DNA of 64,000 nucleotides from Oceanobacillus profundus (GCF_003515705.1 NZ_QWEH01000016.1:49534-113533), one strand, 5' to 3'; counted from the first letter of the stretch, positions 50,450-60,643 are shown. Numbers and translations: made by a program. Notes: generated from the sequence alone by a model not told the origin.

Positions 50450-51127
50450 TTACACCAGCATGAATCCTACTCCCCATAGTGTCTTTATGTACTCATCGGA
50501 AGTGATTTCGGCAATTTTTTTGCGGAGATTTGAGACATGGACACTAATCGTATTGTCATCACCTAAATAGGTACCTTTCCAGATTCTTTCATAAATCTCC
50601 CTTTTGGAAAAAGCATGCTCTGGATGACTTACAAATAAAGAAAGAATATCAAATTCTGCATTCGTCAATTGCAGCTCGTTGTTTTCTAAAGATACAGATC
50701 GTTTTTCAGGTTTGATTTTAAGTCCGCGCCATACATTCTGCGCTGTTCGTGATGGAATGCTTGATTTTCGTAATTGAACTTCAACTCTAGCAAGAACTTC
50801 TTCTTGATTAAAAGGTTTGGTTATATAATCGTCTGCCCCCATTTTCAATACGTGCACTTTATTTTCTATATCAACCTTGGCTGAAATCACAATTATTGGG
50901 ATGGAATTCTCTTCTCTGATCTTTTTTATTAATTCCTCTCCACTCTTACCTGGTAACATTAAGTCTAATAAGATTAAATCGAACTTATTATTTTGTAGTT
51001 GCAGGAGACCTTCAGTGCCAGAATAAGCCACAATCGAATCTAATTCTAATTTTGTTAAAATAACGCTTAGTAGTTTACTTATTTCTTGATCGTCTTCAAT
51101 TATTAAAATCCTTTTCCCTTCATTCAT
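50450..51127 (-). CDS. OmpR-family response regulator
   Basis: Receiver domain (IIEDD, phospho-Asp in LILLDLMLPGKSG, Lys in ITKPF) and C-terminal winged helix (NAEFDILSLFVSHPEHAFSKREIYERIW ... DDNTISVHVSNLRKKI). 225 residues from the ATG at 51127, preceded by GGGTGAT; in-frame starts at 51133 and 51136 are possible. First gene of the RR-ABC-HK module. Confidence 0.9.
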   Translation of the reverse strand: MNEGKRILIIEDDQEISKLLSVILTKLELDSIVAYSGTEGLLQLQNNKFDLILLDLMLPGKSGEELIKKIREENSIPIIVISAKVDIENKVHVLKMGADDYITKPFNQEEVLARVEVQLRKSSIPSRTAQNVWRGLKIKPEKRSVSLENNELQLTNAEFDILSLFVSHPEHAFSKREIYERIWKGTYLGDDNTISVHVSNLRKKIAEITSDEYIKTLWGVGFMLV

Positions 51128-51288
51128 AATCATCACCCGTCTTTTTCCTATTGATTATAACTAATTATAGCTTATTTTGTTTGACTAAATTAGAGAATGT
51201 TGATGCAGGTGGGAGAGTCGAAATTCGGAATAGCTTATTTTAAATGTAATTCAGGTGTCTAATTAAAATAAAATAACTCGCACTCGGA

Positions 51289-51351
51289 TTGATAAAAAGT
51301 ACTTAAACATGGTATAAATATAAAAGGAGCAGAAGCCATTTTCTGCTTTTT
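51289..51351 (+). promoter_or_regulatory. Promoter with immediate hairpin in the dus leader
   Basis: TTGATA (51289-51294) and TATAAA (51313-51318) with an 18-base spacer form a fair promoter. About 10 bases after it AGCAGAA (51328-51334) and TTCTGCT (51341-51347) form a stem followed by T4. The hairpin lies right at the expected 5' end of the transcript and before the dus gene. This suggests a 5'-stabilising stem or an attenuator. Confidence 0.5.
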
Positions 51352-51407
51352 AATTTTGTGGTAAGGGTTTGTCCTGGTTTCCCGGAATGAGAGGATTTGA
51401 ATTTGAA

Positions 51408-52391
51408 ATGATAGATAATTTTTGGCGTGATTTACCACGACCGTTTTTTATATTGGCACCAATGGAAGATGTGACGGATGTTGTTTTTCGTCATGTTGTG
51501 AGTGAGGCAGGTAGACCCGATGTGTTCTTTACAGAGTTTACAAACTCGGAGAGCTATTGTCACCCAGATGGGAAACAAAGTGTCCGTGGGCGTTTGACTT
51601 TTACAGAGGATGAACAACCGATTGTAGCCCATATATGGGGCGATAAGCCTGAATACTTTAGGCAAATGAGTATCGGTATGGCGGAAGAAGGATTTAAAGG
51701 GATCGATCTCAATATGGGCTGTCCTGTACCAAATGTGGCAGGGAAAGGGAAAGGTTGTGGCCTTATCCGCCGTCCGGAAGTTGCAGCAGAGCTAATACAA
51801 GCCGCAAAAGCAGGTGGATTGCCTGTAAGTGTGAAGACAAGGCTTGGTTACACGGATGTAGACGAATGGCGCGACTGGTTGACACATGTCTTGAAACAAG
51901 ACATTGTTAATCTTTCCATCCATCTTCGTACGAAAAAGGAAATGAGCAAAGTAGATGCCCATTGGGAATTAATTCCGGAGATTAAAAAACTTCGTGACGA
52001 GATAGCGCCAGATACGCTTTTGACGATCAACGGAGATATTCCTGACCGTCAAACTGGCTTGGAGCTTGCCGAGAAATATGGTGTTGATGGGGTTATGATT
52101 GGGCGTGGAATTTTTCAAAATCCGTTTGCCTTTGAAATGGAGCAGAAAGATCATAGCAGTCAGGAACTGCTTGAACTTTTAAGACTGCATCTGGATCTCT
52201 TTGATAAATATTCAGCAGTAGAACCACGTGCGTTTAAGCCTCTACGTCGTTTCTTTAAAATATATGTCCGCGGGATTCGCGGTGCAGGCGAGTTAAGAAA
52301 TCAATTGATGAGCACAGAGTCAACAGATGAAGTGCGTGCATTGCTCGATAAGTTTGAGGGAAAGCGTACTGAGGGTACAGGGGAAATTTAG
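51408..52391 (+). CDS. dus: tRNA-dihydrouridine synthase
   Basis: FMN-dependent reductase of uridines in tRNA. Core motifs: [15 protein letters not shown], the FTEFTNSE strand, [21 protein letters not shown] with the catalytic Cys in [29 protein letters not shown] and [13 protein letters not shown]. 328 residues from the ATG at 51408 ([12 protein letters not shown]), the usual family start; longer in-frame TTG/ATG starts at 51369/51387 exist. A 14-bp hairpin overlaps the stop. Confidence 0.93.
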   Translation: MIDNFWRDLPRPFFILAPMEDVTDVVFRHVVSEAGRPDVFFTEFTNSESYCHPDGKQSVRGRLTFTEDEQPIVAHIWGDKPEYFRQMSIGMAEEGFKGIDLNMGCPVPNVAGKGKGCGLIRRPEVAAELIQAAKAGGLPVSVKTRLGYTDVDEWRDWLTHVLKQDIVNLSIHLRTKKEMSKVDAHWELIPEIKKLRDEIAPDTLLTINGDIPDRQTGLELAEKYGVDGVMIGRGIFQNPFAFEMEQKDHSSQELLELLRLHLDLFDKYSAVEPRAFKPLRRFFKIYVRGIRGAGELRNQLMSTESTDEVRALLDKFEGKRTEGTGEI

Positions 52392-52421
52392 ATTTTTACC
52401 AATTTATGGTAAAAATCTAAA
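52387..52421 (+). terminator. Hairpin overlapping the dus stop codon
   Basis: TTTAGATTTTTACC (52387-52400) and GGTAAAAATCTAAA (52408-52421) form a perfect 14-bp stem with a 7-base loop. It lacks a following T-run. Confidence 0.5.
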
Positions 52422-52472
52422 GTGGGGCGTTTAAAGAATGTGCTTCTACAGTTAGCGTCTATATAAGCTGTT

Positions 52473-52521
52473 AATTGGCATGTGTGAATACGGTAATCAT
52501 CCGTGTTCACGCATGCCAATT
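52473..52521. other. Long near-perfect hairpin
   Basis: AATTGGCATG(T)GTGAA(T)ACGG at 52473-52493 pairs with CCGTGTTCACGCATGCCAATT at 52501-52521, with only two mismatched positions and a 7-base loop. It stands between dus and the next membrane-protein gene, possibly as a bidirectional terminator or small repeat. Confidence 0.5.
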
Positions 52522-52646
52522 TGTATTTTAAACGTTTGTTGTAGGAAGTTATTTTATTATTCTGGGGCTATAGCCTGCTTCCTGAATAAAATTACATAAA
52601 TAAATCATTAATCCATAAAATAAGCCTGAAAATTAGGAGGGATTTT

Positions 52647-53213
52647 GTGGATTATATAGAATATCGGGATGAAATATATGTGAAGACAGAAGAATTTAAT
52701 GGGCTTATATCGAACTACTGGAACGATTATTCCAATTTTGGTACATGGCAGTTCTGGGTAACGTTGCTGGTTTTTATTCTTCCACTGGTTCTGCTTTTCT
52801 TTGCAGTGGATCGAAGTAGAATTTTTGAAGTATTTTTCTTTGGCTTTATGGTACATATTTTATGGACTTATGCCAGTATAATTCTTGAAAGATATAATTT
52901 CATGTTTCATACATTCTTTCTCGCACCGGCACTGCCATACTCTTTGAATATAACAGTGTCCATTCTTCCTGTTGGTTTTTTACTTCTATATCAATATACA
53001 ACAAAGCATAGGAAGAATTTTTACGTATATGCTATTCTGTTAAGTGCAGTGTTTGCATTTGGTTTTGCAACACTGGAAGAATGGATGGGCTTATTGGAGC
53101 TTCATAAGGGAACTAATAATTTCCACATTTTTCTTGTCGATCTTGCAGTAGTCTTTATATCCTACTGGGTTACATTGTTTATAAAAAGTTTAAAAGATAA
53201 CAATGTCAAATGA
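52647..53213 (+). CDS. CBO0543-family multi-pass membrane protein
   Basis: 188 residues with five to six membrane helices. WNDYSNFGTWQFWVTLLVFILPLVLLFFAVDRSRIFEVFFFGFMVHI and the PYSLNITVSILPVGFLLLYQY block match the CBO0543 family found in spore-formers; function unknown. GTG start with AGGAGGGATTTT upstream. Confidence 0.8.
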   Translation: MDYIEYRDEIYVKTEEFNGLISNYWNDYSNFGTWQFWVTLLVFILPLVLLFFAVDRSRIFEVFFFGFMVHILWTYASIILERYNFMFHTFFLAPALPYSLNITVSILPVGFLLLYQYTTKHRKNFYVYAILLSAVFAFGFATLEEWMGLLELHKGTNNFHIFLVDLAVVFISYWVTLFIKSLKDNNVK

Positions 53214-53765
53214 AAACGCAACTACCTACTCAAATGCCATTATAAATAAAAAAAGCCGTCTAAATTTAGATGAATTTTTATTTATAATGGCAAGTTTACC
53301 TTGAAATTTTAAGATGTTTCTAATATATGGCAAGATAACTATGTGATATTATGTACTTAACGGGAAATCATAGTGAAACTTCAATTTTTTCTAATTCGTA
53401 TATAAGGTATAAAGGTAAATATATCTAATTATTTATCAGAACATTAAAATTAATAGGACTTCCACTATGCTACAGATTTTATTTCCATGGTAACTATAGT
53501 TTCTTTAGTTATATGGATTGTGGTGACCCGAAAACTTGCAAAATCTTCTTAAAAGAAGAACGGACGAAAAATAGTAACTTTAATGTGCCTTATGTACTTC
53601 GTGGAAGATTCAGATTATATTGCTGAATTTAAAGGCGATATTATCAGTATTATCATTCTAATTATAAATTTAGTAAGGCTATAAAGAAACCAGATGATAA
53701 AACTATTGAAAAATTGAATTTATAATTATGAAATCATTTATCAGGAATCTAAAGGAGGGAATTAA
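53214..53765. other. 552-base gap with hairpin and gene debris
   Basis: GCCATTATAAATAAAAA (53236-53252) and its exact complement (53275-53291) form a 17-bp stem whose loop contains a second palindrome (TCTAAATTTAGA). Further right, short frames ending in hydrophobic runs (around 53480-53720, e.g. ...DIISIIILIINLVRL) suggest a decayed small membrane-protein gene. No intact gene. Confidence 0.4.
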
Positions 53766-54476
53766 ATGAGTAATACTACAAGAGACATTTATAATAAACT
53801 AGCTCATACCTATCAGAACGATATTGATGAAGGGAGTCCTTATAACGCTTATTACGAACGTCCAGCTATGTTAGCGGCTTTACCCTCCGAGTTAAATGGA
53901 AAAAAAGTTCTTGATGCTGGTTGTTCGGCTGGATGGTATGCTTCGCAATTATTGCAGCAAGGAGCGGAAGTTACTGGTATAGATGTAAGTCCTGAAATGG
54001 TAAAGGCAGCAAAGCATCGTTTAGGGGAAGAGGCTACATTCCTTTGTCAAAATCTTCAAGAACCCCTTCCGTTTAAAAATGATTCCTTTGATGTGATTAT
54101 AAGCTCACTTACACTTCATTATCTAAAGGATTGGACTTACACATTTCAAGAATTCAACCGCATTCTACACGCAGGAGGAACTTTTTTATTTTCGCTTCAT
54201 CATCCTTTTATGGATTATACAAGATTCGATTGTGAGGATTACTTTAAAACACAATACTTATCAGAAACTTGGCACAAACCTAATATTACAATTGATGTTA
54301 GCTTCTACAGAAGACCCATGCAAAGCATCGTAAATGAAACAACTGCTTTTTTCAACCTCGATAAACTGATTGAACCTAAACCGCAAAAAAAGATGAAAGA
54401 AGTAAAAGAAAAATCGTACTACTATCTAATGACCAGCCCTCATTTCCTAATAATAAAAGCTACGTCCAAAAAATAA
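53766..54476 (+). CDS. Class I SAM-dependent methyltransferase
   Basis: UbiE/Methyltransf_11-type enzyme, 236 residues. SAM motif [29 protein letters not shown], then [16 protein letters not shown] (motif II region) and a C-terminal lid. AAAGGAGGGAATTAA precedes the ATG. Substrate not predictable. Stand-alone gene. Confidence 0.9.
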   Translation: MSNTTRDIYNKLAHTYQNDIDEGSPYNAYYERPAMLAALPSELNGKKVLDAGCSAGWYASQLLQQGAEVTGIDVSPEMVKAAKHRLGEEATFLCQNLQEPLPFKNDSFDVIISSLTLHYLKDWTYTFQEFNRILHAGGTFLFSLHHPFMDYTRFDCEDYFKTQYLSETWHKPNITIDVSFYRRPMQSIVNETTAFFNLDKLIEPKPQKKMKEVKEKSYYYLMTSPHFLIIKATSKK

Positions 54477-54700
54477 ATCTAACTATAAGATTGGGTATCT
54501 GATATTCTGCAAATTGGTGTTTTAGTGAAAGATGGAAATGTAGTTTTTTCATAAAAAGTTGTAGGTTATTGAATTGTTCTTCAAAATTTAATAACAGGGA
54601 TTAAAATGTGAGCAAAAATAGATTGATGATGAAACATGGACATAGGTAATACGGTGCAAGCATTAAACAAGTTGTTCATCAAAACGAATGGAGAACATTT

Positions 54701-54733
54701 CCATCCTAAAGTGAAGGGTGCACTTTAGGATGG
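54701..54733. terminator. Hairpin between convergent genes
   Basis: CCATCCTAAAGTG (54701-54713) and CACTTTAGGATGG (54721-54733) form a perfect 13-bp stem. TGCTTTT follows on the plus strand. It probably serves the convergent methyltransferase and PepSY transcripts. Confidence 0.65.
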
Positions 54734-54742
54734 TGCTTTTCA

Positions 54743-55327
54743 TTAAAGGTTGCCGTTGAATACCTGTCCATGATCGTTCACATCAATGATTTTCAGAAGG
54801 TTGTCGTGTTTTACGAAAATGGTTTTAAAGTGCTTTTTTCCCTCGTCGTCAACAAGGAACATGATGCGATTTCCTGGATTGTCAGTAACCAGATGAAAAG
54901 TCAAATCTTCTGCGTTTACCTGATCGATAATGGTGTCGTACTCTTCAAGTGAAGTAACATTAGTTGATTCATTCGAGTTGTTACTGTCATCAAAAGAGCG
55001 TTTCTGTCCAGCTTCTTCCTGTTTTTCTTCTTCTACAGTATTTTCAATTTCCTGTCCTACAATTTTCCCTGTTGCTGCATCAATGTTAAATTCATACTCG
55101 TTTACGCTGCTTTCGATTTGAACTTCATAATAATTTTCATCCTCTTCGAAGGAAAGATCCACTTCCTGAACGAATCCTTCCACTTTTTCGAATGCTGTCT
55201 GGATGGCTTGTTCTGCGGTAAATGCTTGATTATCCTTGATGTTATTGTCATCCGATGCCCCCACAACAGCGGCACCACCCAAAATGACTGTTGCTGCTGC
55301 TGTTCCAATCAAAAGATTTCTTTTCAA
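54743..55327 (-). CDS. Exported PepSY-domain protein
   Basis: 194 residues. I start at the TTG at 55327, preceded by AAGGAGGAAGTAT; this gives a clean signal/anchor (LKRNLLIGTAAATVILGGAAVVGA). A PepSY domain follows (FTAEQAIQTAFEKVEGFVQEVDLSFEEDENYYEVQI ... EFNIDAATGKIVGQEI), then an acidic linker and a second partial PepSY-like repeat. Such proteins are thought to modulate secreted peptidases; the partner is unknown. Confidence 0.85.
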   Translation of the reverse strand: MKRNLLIGTAAATVILGGAAVVGASDDNNIKDNQAFTAEQAIQTAFEKVEGFVQEVDLSFEEDENYYEVQIESSVNEYEFNIDAATGKIVGQEIENTVEEEKQEEAGQKRSFDDSNNSNESTNVTSLEEYDTIIDQVNAEDLTFHLVTDNPGNRIMFLVDDEGKKHFKTIFVKHDNLLKIIDVNDHGQVFNGNL

Positions 55328-55438
55328 AATACTTCCTCCTTTATTTGTTTTACGCATTAATATTAACTTATCTGTCATTCACGAATACTTTAATCAATTT
55401 TTTTAAAGATAGAGCGTGATGATGAACAATGGAACCTA

Positions 55439-56062
55439 TCAAGTTTCTGAACGGAACGTTTTTCCTACTTCTCTTCCTAATTCAAAGTAATGCCTAAAAT
55501 TATAAATTAGAGGACTCCATTTTGATGGATTGATATAATTTTCATTTTGTATAATACTTTCATTAGCATGGAAATGTAATACTTGTGTTTCAACAATAGC
55601 AAACAATGAATTATATTCAGGGATGCGAATATTTTTAACTGCTGCTTCAATTTGAATCGGACATTCTTCAATACGAGTAGGTAAAACAGTTTTTGATTTT
55701 AAAGGTGTTAACTCTGCTGATACGTATTTATCCTTTTTATAAGTGAATCCAATCTCTTTCTTATAAGATGGTACATTCTTTTTACCAGTGTAAGAAGAGA
55801 TTTTTTCAATGTTTTCCCAAAGGTTTGGGCTGGGTAAATTGATGACACACTCTTTATGTCTATCTAAGTTTTCTATCGCTTTTCCTTCAAGCCCTATACC
55901 GAGAACAATGCAGTCACCTAATGCCCAAGAAGAAGACATTGGGCTAATGTTCGTTGTTCCATCTTCATTTAACGTGTTAAGAAGTAGTGTTGGTGTCCCA
56001 TAATACATAATGTTAGGTTTTATTTCTTTAAAACTATCCGTATCCTTTTCTTTAATAATCAA
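55439..56062 (-). CDS. Flavin reductase-like FMN-binding protein
   Basis: 207 residues of the flavin-reductase split-barrel fold: TLLLNTLNEDGTTNISPMSSSWALGDCIVLGIGLEGKAIENLDRHKECVINLP. AAAGGAGGAAGAAAA precedes the start. It lies divergent from an ArsR-type regulator with about 95 bases between starts, so it is likely repressed by it. The substrate is not known. Confidence 0.88.
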   Translation of the reverse strand: MIIKEKDTDSFKEIKPNIMYYGTPTLLLNTLNEDGTTNISPMSSSWALGDCIVLGIGLEGKAIENLDRHKECVINLPSPNLWENIEKISSYTGKKNVPSYKKEIGFTYKKDKYVSAELTPLKSKTVLPTRIEECPIQIEAAVKNIRIPEYNSLFAIVETQVLHFHANESIIQNENYINPSKWSPLIYNFRHYFELGREVGKTFRSET

Positions 56063-56156
56063 GTGTTTTCTTCCTCCTTTAAATTTAGCTCACAATTGGA
56101 TTATAATAGAATAACATTTCCACTATCATCGAAATATGAATGCGAGGAGAATAAAA

Positions 56157-56837
56157 GTGAATCCGAATATCTCAAAAATAGCTTCGCTAATATCTGATCC
56201 AACTCGCTCTTCTATTCTGCTTAGTCTTATGGATGGAAGAATACATCCTGCCAGTGAACTGGCCTATACTGCAAAAGTAAAACCTCAAACAGCTAGTTTT
56301 CACCTGCAAAAAATGCTTGAAGCAAATCTTGTTAGTGTGGAAAGACATGGAAGACATCGTTATTATAAGTTGACTAGCAGTGACGTAGCAAAAGTGATTG
56401 AGCAGATGTTAATTATCTCACCGAACTCTCCTGTAACCTCATTAAGGGATTCAAGAGAAAAAAGTGCTATACATTTCGCTAGAACTTGTTACGATCATTT
56501 AGCTGGTTATATTGGTGTGCAAATTACAAATTCTTTAATAGAACAAGGTTTTATAAAAAAGATAGATATGAATTATGAGGTAACATCAGAAGGCTTCCAA
56601 TTTTTTCAGGAGTTTGGAATTGATTTAGAAGAACAAAAGAAAAAGCGTAGAGCATATGCCCGATGTTGTCTAGATTGGAGTGAGCGTGAGCATCATATTG
56701 CGGGAGCTCTGGGTAATGCGTTGCTACTAAAAATGCTCGAATTAAATTGGATAACACGTATGCCTAAAATACGTGCTGTTAAAGTAACGCCAAGCGGAAA
56801 GGTTGAATTACAGAAACATTTTAAAATGCAATTATGA
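56157..56837 (+). CDS. ArsR-family regulator with C-terminal sensor region
   Basis: Winged helix at residues 5-90 (ISKIASLISDPTRSSILLSLMDGRIHPASELAYTAKVKPQTASFHLQKMLEANLVSVERHGRHRYYKL). A further 130 residues contain CYDHLAGYIGVQ and ARCCLDWSEREHHIAGALG, as in YczG-like regulators. I start at the GTG at 56157, after GAGGAGAATAAAA; the ATG at 56136 overlaps that ribosome site. Divergent from the flavin reductase gene. Confidence 0.87.
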   Translation: MNPNISKIASLISDPTRSSILLSLMDGRIHPASELAYTAKVKPQTASFHLQKMLEANLVSVERHGRHRYYKLTSSDVAKVIEQMLIISPNSPVTSLRDSREKSAIHFARTCYDHLAGYIGVQITNSLIEQGFIKKIDMNYEVTSEGFQFFQEFGIDLEEQKKKRRAYARCCLDWSEREHHIAGALGNALLLKMLELNWITRMPKIRAVKVTPSGKVELQKHFKMQL

Positions 56838-56939
56838 AGATGATCTATAACCTTTTGAAGAAATAGGAATGGATGTAATTTATAATAGATTCTAAGTTAT
56901 GTCTTCATACTAATAAAAGGGAAAAAGGAGTGAAATGCT

Positions 56940-57863
56940 ATCGAATTGCGACATTTAGAATATTTTTTAATGATTTGTAAAGAACTGCATTTTACAAGAG
57001 CAGCTGAAAAATTAGGAATTTCCCAACCAACTTTAAGCCATCAAATTAAGATGCTAGAACAAGAGGTAGGATATCCACTTTTTAACCGTGTTGGCAAGAA
57101 AATTGAGCTTACGAAGGTTGGAGAAATTGTACAACAAGAAGCATTGAATATTAAAGGTTCGCTGCAAAGCATGTCGTCTCAAATTGAAGCATTTACGAAA
57201 GTGGAAATCGGAGAATTGAAAATTGCTGTGTTACCAGGAGAAATAACCGATTTGGTATCAACTTTGTGCATTCAATTTAACCAACTATATCCGAACATTA
57301 ATGTGTCCATCCTAACAACTGATCAGGTGGAAAAAGCCGTTCTAGAAAATCGAGCTGATTTTGGTATTAGTTTTCAACTTAATCAATGTGATAGGTTGCA
57401 AGTGACGAAGCTGTATGATGAAGAATTTTACCTGATTAGTAATCAGCGCAATGAAGAGGATCGGGTTTCATTTTCCACTGTTTTAGAATTGCCTCTGATT
57501 TTATTTCCAAATATGCATCAATGCAGAAAAATACTTGATATAGCGAGTAAGGAGGTTGGCAAGCAATTACATCCTATTGTGGAAACATCTAGTATTCAAT
57601 CTATCTTGAATCTAGTCCGAAGTGGTGTTGGCCGTAGTGTTGTTTCACGTACATTATATGAGTTTTATGACACAGGGGATTTATTTTTTCAGCATATTGA
57701 GAAACCGGTTTTGACAAAGGAAGTTTATCTCGTGATGAAAAAGAATTGTTTTATTAATTATGCAGCACGTAAATATATTACGTTATTAGTACGTGAAATC
57801 GAAAAACTGCATTTTCCCACAGAGAAAGACGCGATTACTTCTATACAGAGCTCTTTATTATAG
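56940..57863 (+). CDS. LysR-family transcriptional regulator (possible AUC start)
   Basis: N-terminal HTH (LRHLEYFLMICKELHFTRAAEKLGISQPTLSHQIKMLEQEVGYPLFNR) and LysR substrate-binding domain, about 305 residues. The canonical opening x-E-L-R-H-L is preserved only if translation begins at ATC 56940, nine bases after AAAGGAG. The first conventional start, TTG 56946, is 15 bases away and would drop two residues. An out-of-frame ATG at 56936 leads to a stop within 8 codons. The HD-hydrolase gene 110 bases downstream is the likely target. Confidence 0.85.
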   Translation: MELRHLEYFLMICKELHFTRAAEKLGISQPTLSHQIKMLEQEVGYPLFNRVGKKIELTKVGEIVQQEALNIKGSLQSMSSQIEAFTKVEIGELKIAVLPGEITDLVSTLCIQFNQLYPNINVSILTTDQVEKAVLENRADFGISFQLNQCDRLQVTKLYDEEFYLISNQRNEEDRVSFSTVLELPLILFPNMHQCRKILDIASKEVGKQLHPIVETSSIQSILNLVRSGVGRSVVSRTLYEFYDTGDLFFQHIEKPVLTKEVYLVMKKNCFINYAARKYITLLVREIEKLHFPTEKDAITSIQSSLL

Positions 57864-57973
57864 TTTTTATCTATCATTATGATAGATATGATGTAATAGA
57901 CAAATGATGAAGTCCTCTTTACAATGAAGACAACTCATGGAATGAGAAATTATATTGTAAAGGGGTTTTAATC

Positions 57974-58612
57974 ATGCAACAAACAATAGCAGGTATCAAA
58001 ATTCCAGATTCCAGGTTGGCAAAAGATGCAGCCGATATATTACGTGAGTATGGGAATGACCTATTGTGGAATCATTCCAATCGTGTATTCTTATTTGGTG
58101 CAGTAAACGGGGAAAAAGCGAAGCAGAATTATGATTTAGAGTTATTATACATTAGTGCTTTATTCCATGATTTAGGCTTGACTAAAAAATACAGTAGTGC
58201 AGATTTACGGTTTGAAGTAGATGGTGCAAATGCAGCAAGAAGTTTCCTTCAGCAGTATAAAATTCCAAATGATTCGATTCAGCTTGTATGGGATGCGATT
58301 GCTTTGCATACGACACCCGGAGTTGCTGAGCATAAAGAATCTGAAGTTGTATTGCTCTTTCATGGCGTTGGTTTAGATGTTATGGGTGATGGCTTTGAAC
58401 AGTTCCCGGAAGACTTGCGTGAAGATATTATAAAAGCGTTCCCTCGTAACAATTTCAAAAAGGAAATTATTCCAGCGTTTTATGATGGATTTAAACATAA
58501 ACCCGAAACAACTTTCGGCAATATGAAAGAAGATGTTGTTCAATATTTTAGACCCGAATATAAAAATAAGAATTTCTGTCAATGCATTTTACATTCCCCA
58601 TGGTCAGAATAA
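57974..58612 (+). CDS. HD-domain hydrolase, cyanamide hydratase-like
   Basis: 212 residues with HD motif: NHSNRVFLFGA (first His), ALFHDLGLT (His-Asp), IALHTTPGVAEH, and LLFHGVGLDVMG. This order matches the Ddi2/cyanamide-hydratase type HD proteins, known from fungi and soil bacteria, that convert cyanamide to urea; other nitrile-like substrates are possible. AAAGGGGTTTTAATC precedes the ATG. Paired with the upstream LysR gene. Confidence 0.78.
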   Translation: MQQTIAGIKIPDSRLAKDAADILREYGNDLLWNHSNRVFLFGAVNGEKAKQNYDLELLYISALFHDLGLTKKYSSADLRFEVDGANAARSFLQQYKIPNDSIQLVWDAIALHTTPGVAEHKESEVVLLFHGVGLDVMGDGFEQFPEDLREDIIKAFPRNNFKKEIIPAFYDGFKHKPETTFGNMKEDVVQYFRPEYKNKNFCQCILHSPWSE

Positions 58613-59106
58613 GCAATTGAATTGACAGAAGGTTAACGGTAATCTACTTAAAAGTCGGTTTCCACTATCAATTCGATTATACTATAATAAAGGATAATCA
58701 ATAGTAGGGGCAGATTCGATAAGAATTTGCCCCACTTCTTTAATGTAATCCTTCAATCCATTATGCAATAAGTGTCTCAAGCTTCCTTTTTCCAACCTCT
58801 TTTCCTCCTGCTCGCTATTAAGAAACACGCTTTATATTTCAGTAGAGTGATGAAACAAAATCTATTGATAACTCTCTGCAACATGCCAGCCCCAACTGTT
58901 AAATAATCAGCTAGAGGGAGTTGCATACAGGAACTCTCTGAATGAATTTACTAGGTAGTACAAAAATTGATATACTGAAAATAGTTAACAAAAACTATGT
59001 GATCAAATTCACTTAAACTATAAGGGCGGTTTATTGGAAAAAAATAGATTAGATGACTAATTTCCCTTATTAAAAATAGAGATGTATATGAGAAGGGAAT
59101 GTTTTA
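58613..59106. other. 494-base gap with one hairpin
   Basis: GGGGCAGATT and AATTTGCCCC (58707-58733) form an imperfect stem followed by a T-rich stretch, probably terminating the hydrolase gene. The rest, to the GGGAATG ribosome site near 59095, shows no gene or repeat that I can support. Confidence 0.5.
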
Positions 59107-60493
59107 ATGAAGAAATTCTATTTTATCCTCTTGGCTGCAGCTGCTATCATGATTGTTTTAGTTTTTAGCAATATGTTTGATAAGCAAGATCAAGCTATTT
59201 ACGTTGCTAAAAATGGGGATGATCAAAATGCTGGTACAAAATCAAAACCATTTCGCACACTAAAAAAAGCGGCGTCAGAAGCAATTGCGGGGACTACCGT
59301 CCACATACGAGAAGGAAAGTATAATGAAAAGCTTGTCGTTAAACATAGTGGCACCAAATCAGAACCAATTACTTTTAAATCCTACAACAATGAGAAGGTT
59401 GTCCTTAGTGGGATAGATCTAAAGGATGCTGAGGGGGATACATCCTTAGTTACGATAAATAGTAAAAACTACGTGACGATTAGTGGACTAATTATCCAGG
59501 ATTTATCTACTGATTTGGCAGATGAAACAGTGATGGGGATTTATGTAGCAGGATCTAGCAACCATATTACATTAGAAAATAACAATGTGCAGCGGATTGA
59601 AACCAATGCAGATGATGGGAATGGTCATGGGATCGCTATATACGGAAATGATCCAATGAAAGATATAAATATTTTGAATAACACGATAGAAGATTTAAAA
59701 CTCGGTTCAAGTGAATCTCTTGTTCTAAATGGAAATATTGACGGTTTTAAAGTGGAAAATAACACAGTTCGCCGAAGTGATAATATCGGGATTGATCTGA
59801 TCGGTTATGAAGGCGTCTCTAATGATAAAAGGATGGATTACGTGCGCAATGGAGTAGTAAAGAATAATCAAGTTTATGAAATATCCTCTTACGGCAATCC
59901 GTCTTATGGGGAAGATTATTCTGCTGGCGGAATTTATGTAGATGGTGGAAAGAATATAACCATTGAAAAGAATACGATTTATAAAAGTGATATTGGAATT
60001 GAAGCAACCTCAGAGCATGCAAAAAAATACGCCGATAATAAACAATATTATTTATGAAAACTTTTACACTGGGATATCGATTGGTGGGTATGATGTAGAT
60101 CGGGGAGGTACAATTAATTCTACTATCTCTCAAAATATTCTTTATCAAAATGATACGAAGGGGCTAGATGGGGGACAGCTTTTATTACAACATGATACCA
60201 AAAACAATGTGATAGAAAGAAATATTTTAACCGCAGGGCCATCACGGATTTTTATCGCCAACTATTTTTCAACCAATCAAGAGAATAAACTGCAAAAGAA
60301 TGTATTTCATAAAGAAAAAGAAGAAAAGGGTGTTTGGATATGGAAAGAGGAAGCATATACTTCTTTTCCTAAATTCAAAAAGGCTTCAGAAAGTGATGAG
60401 CAATCCAGTTATATAGATCCAAGGTATCAAAATGAAAACAAATATGATTTCGGGCTGAAAAAGGATTCACCCGCAAGAAAAATTTTAGACTAA
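59107..60493 (+). pseudogene. Secreted right-handed beta-helix (pectate-lyase-fold) protein with frameshift
   Basis: Signal/anchor at residues 5-24 (YFILLAAAAIMIVLVF), then DUF1565-type IYVAKNGDDQNAGTKSKPFRTLKKA and repeated beta-helix turns (NNNVQRIET, NNTIEDLK, NNTVRRSDN, KNTIYKSD). The first frame ends at 60057 and the second resumes with NTPIINNIIYENFYTGISIGGYDV and continues to 60493. One more A in the A7 run at 60021-60027 would fuse them into a protein of about 460 residues. It is therefore a frameshift mutant, a slippage gene, or a sequencing error. The likely role is binding or cleaving an extracellular polysaccharide. Confidence 0.8.
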
Positions 60494-60643
60494 TTCTGTA
60501 TTCTAATAATCTAGCTCTTTTAGATTTTAAAACGGCGATTACTACATATAGGCTTTGTTATTATTTCATCCTCTTTATTTTGTTTTAAATTTAAGATAAC
60601 GGGTAGAGGGCTATGTAAAACAAAAATTAAAGGAGGAGATCGA

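Noticed and set aside
51256..51273. TGTCTAATTAAAATAAAA resembles the Tn7-like left terminus
   Set aside because: No second or third AATAAAC repeat at the expected offsets (+31, +67) and no partner end; most likely chance similarity in AT-rich DNA.
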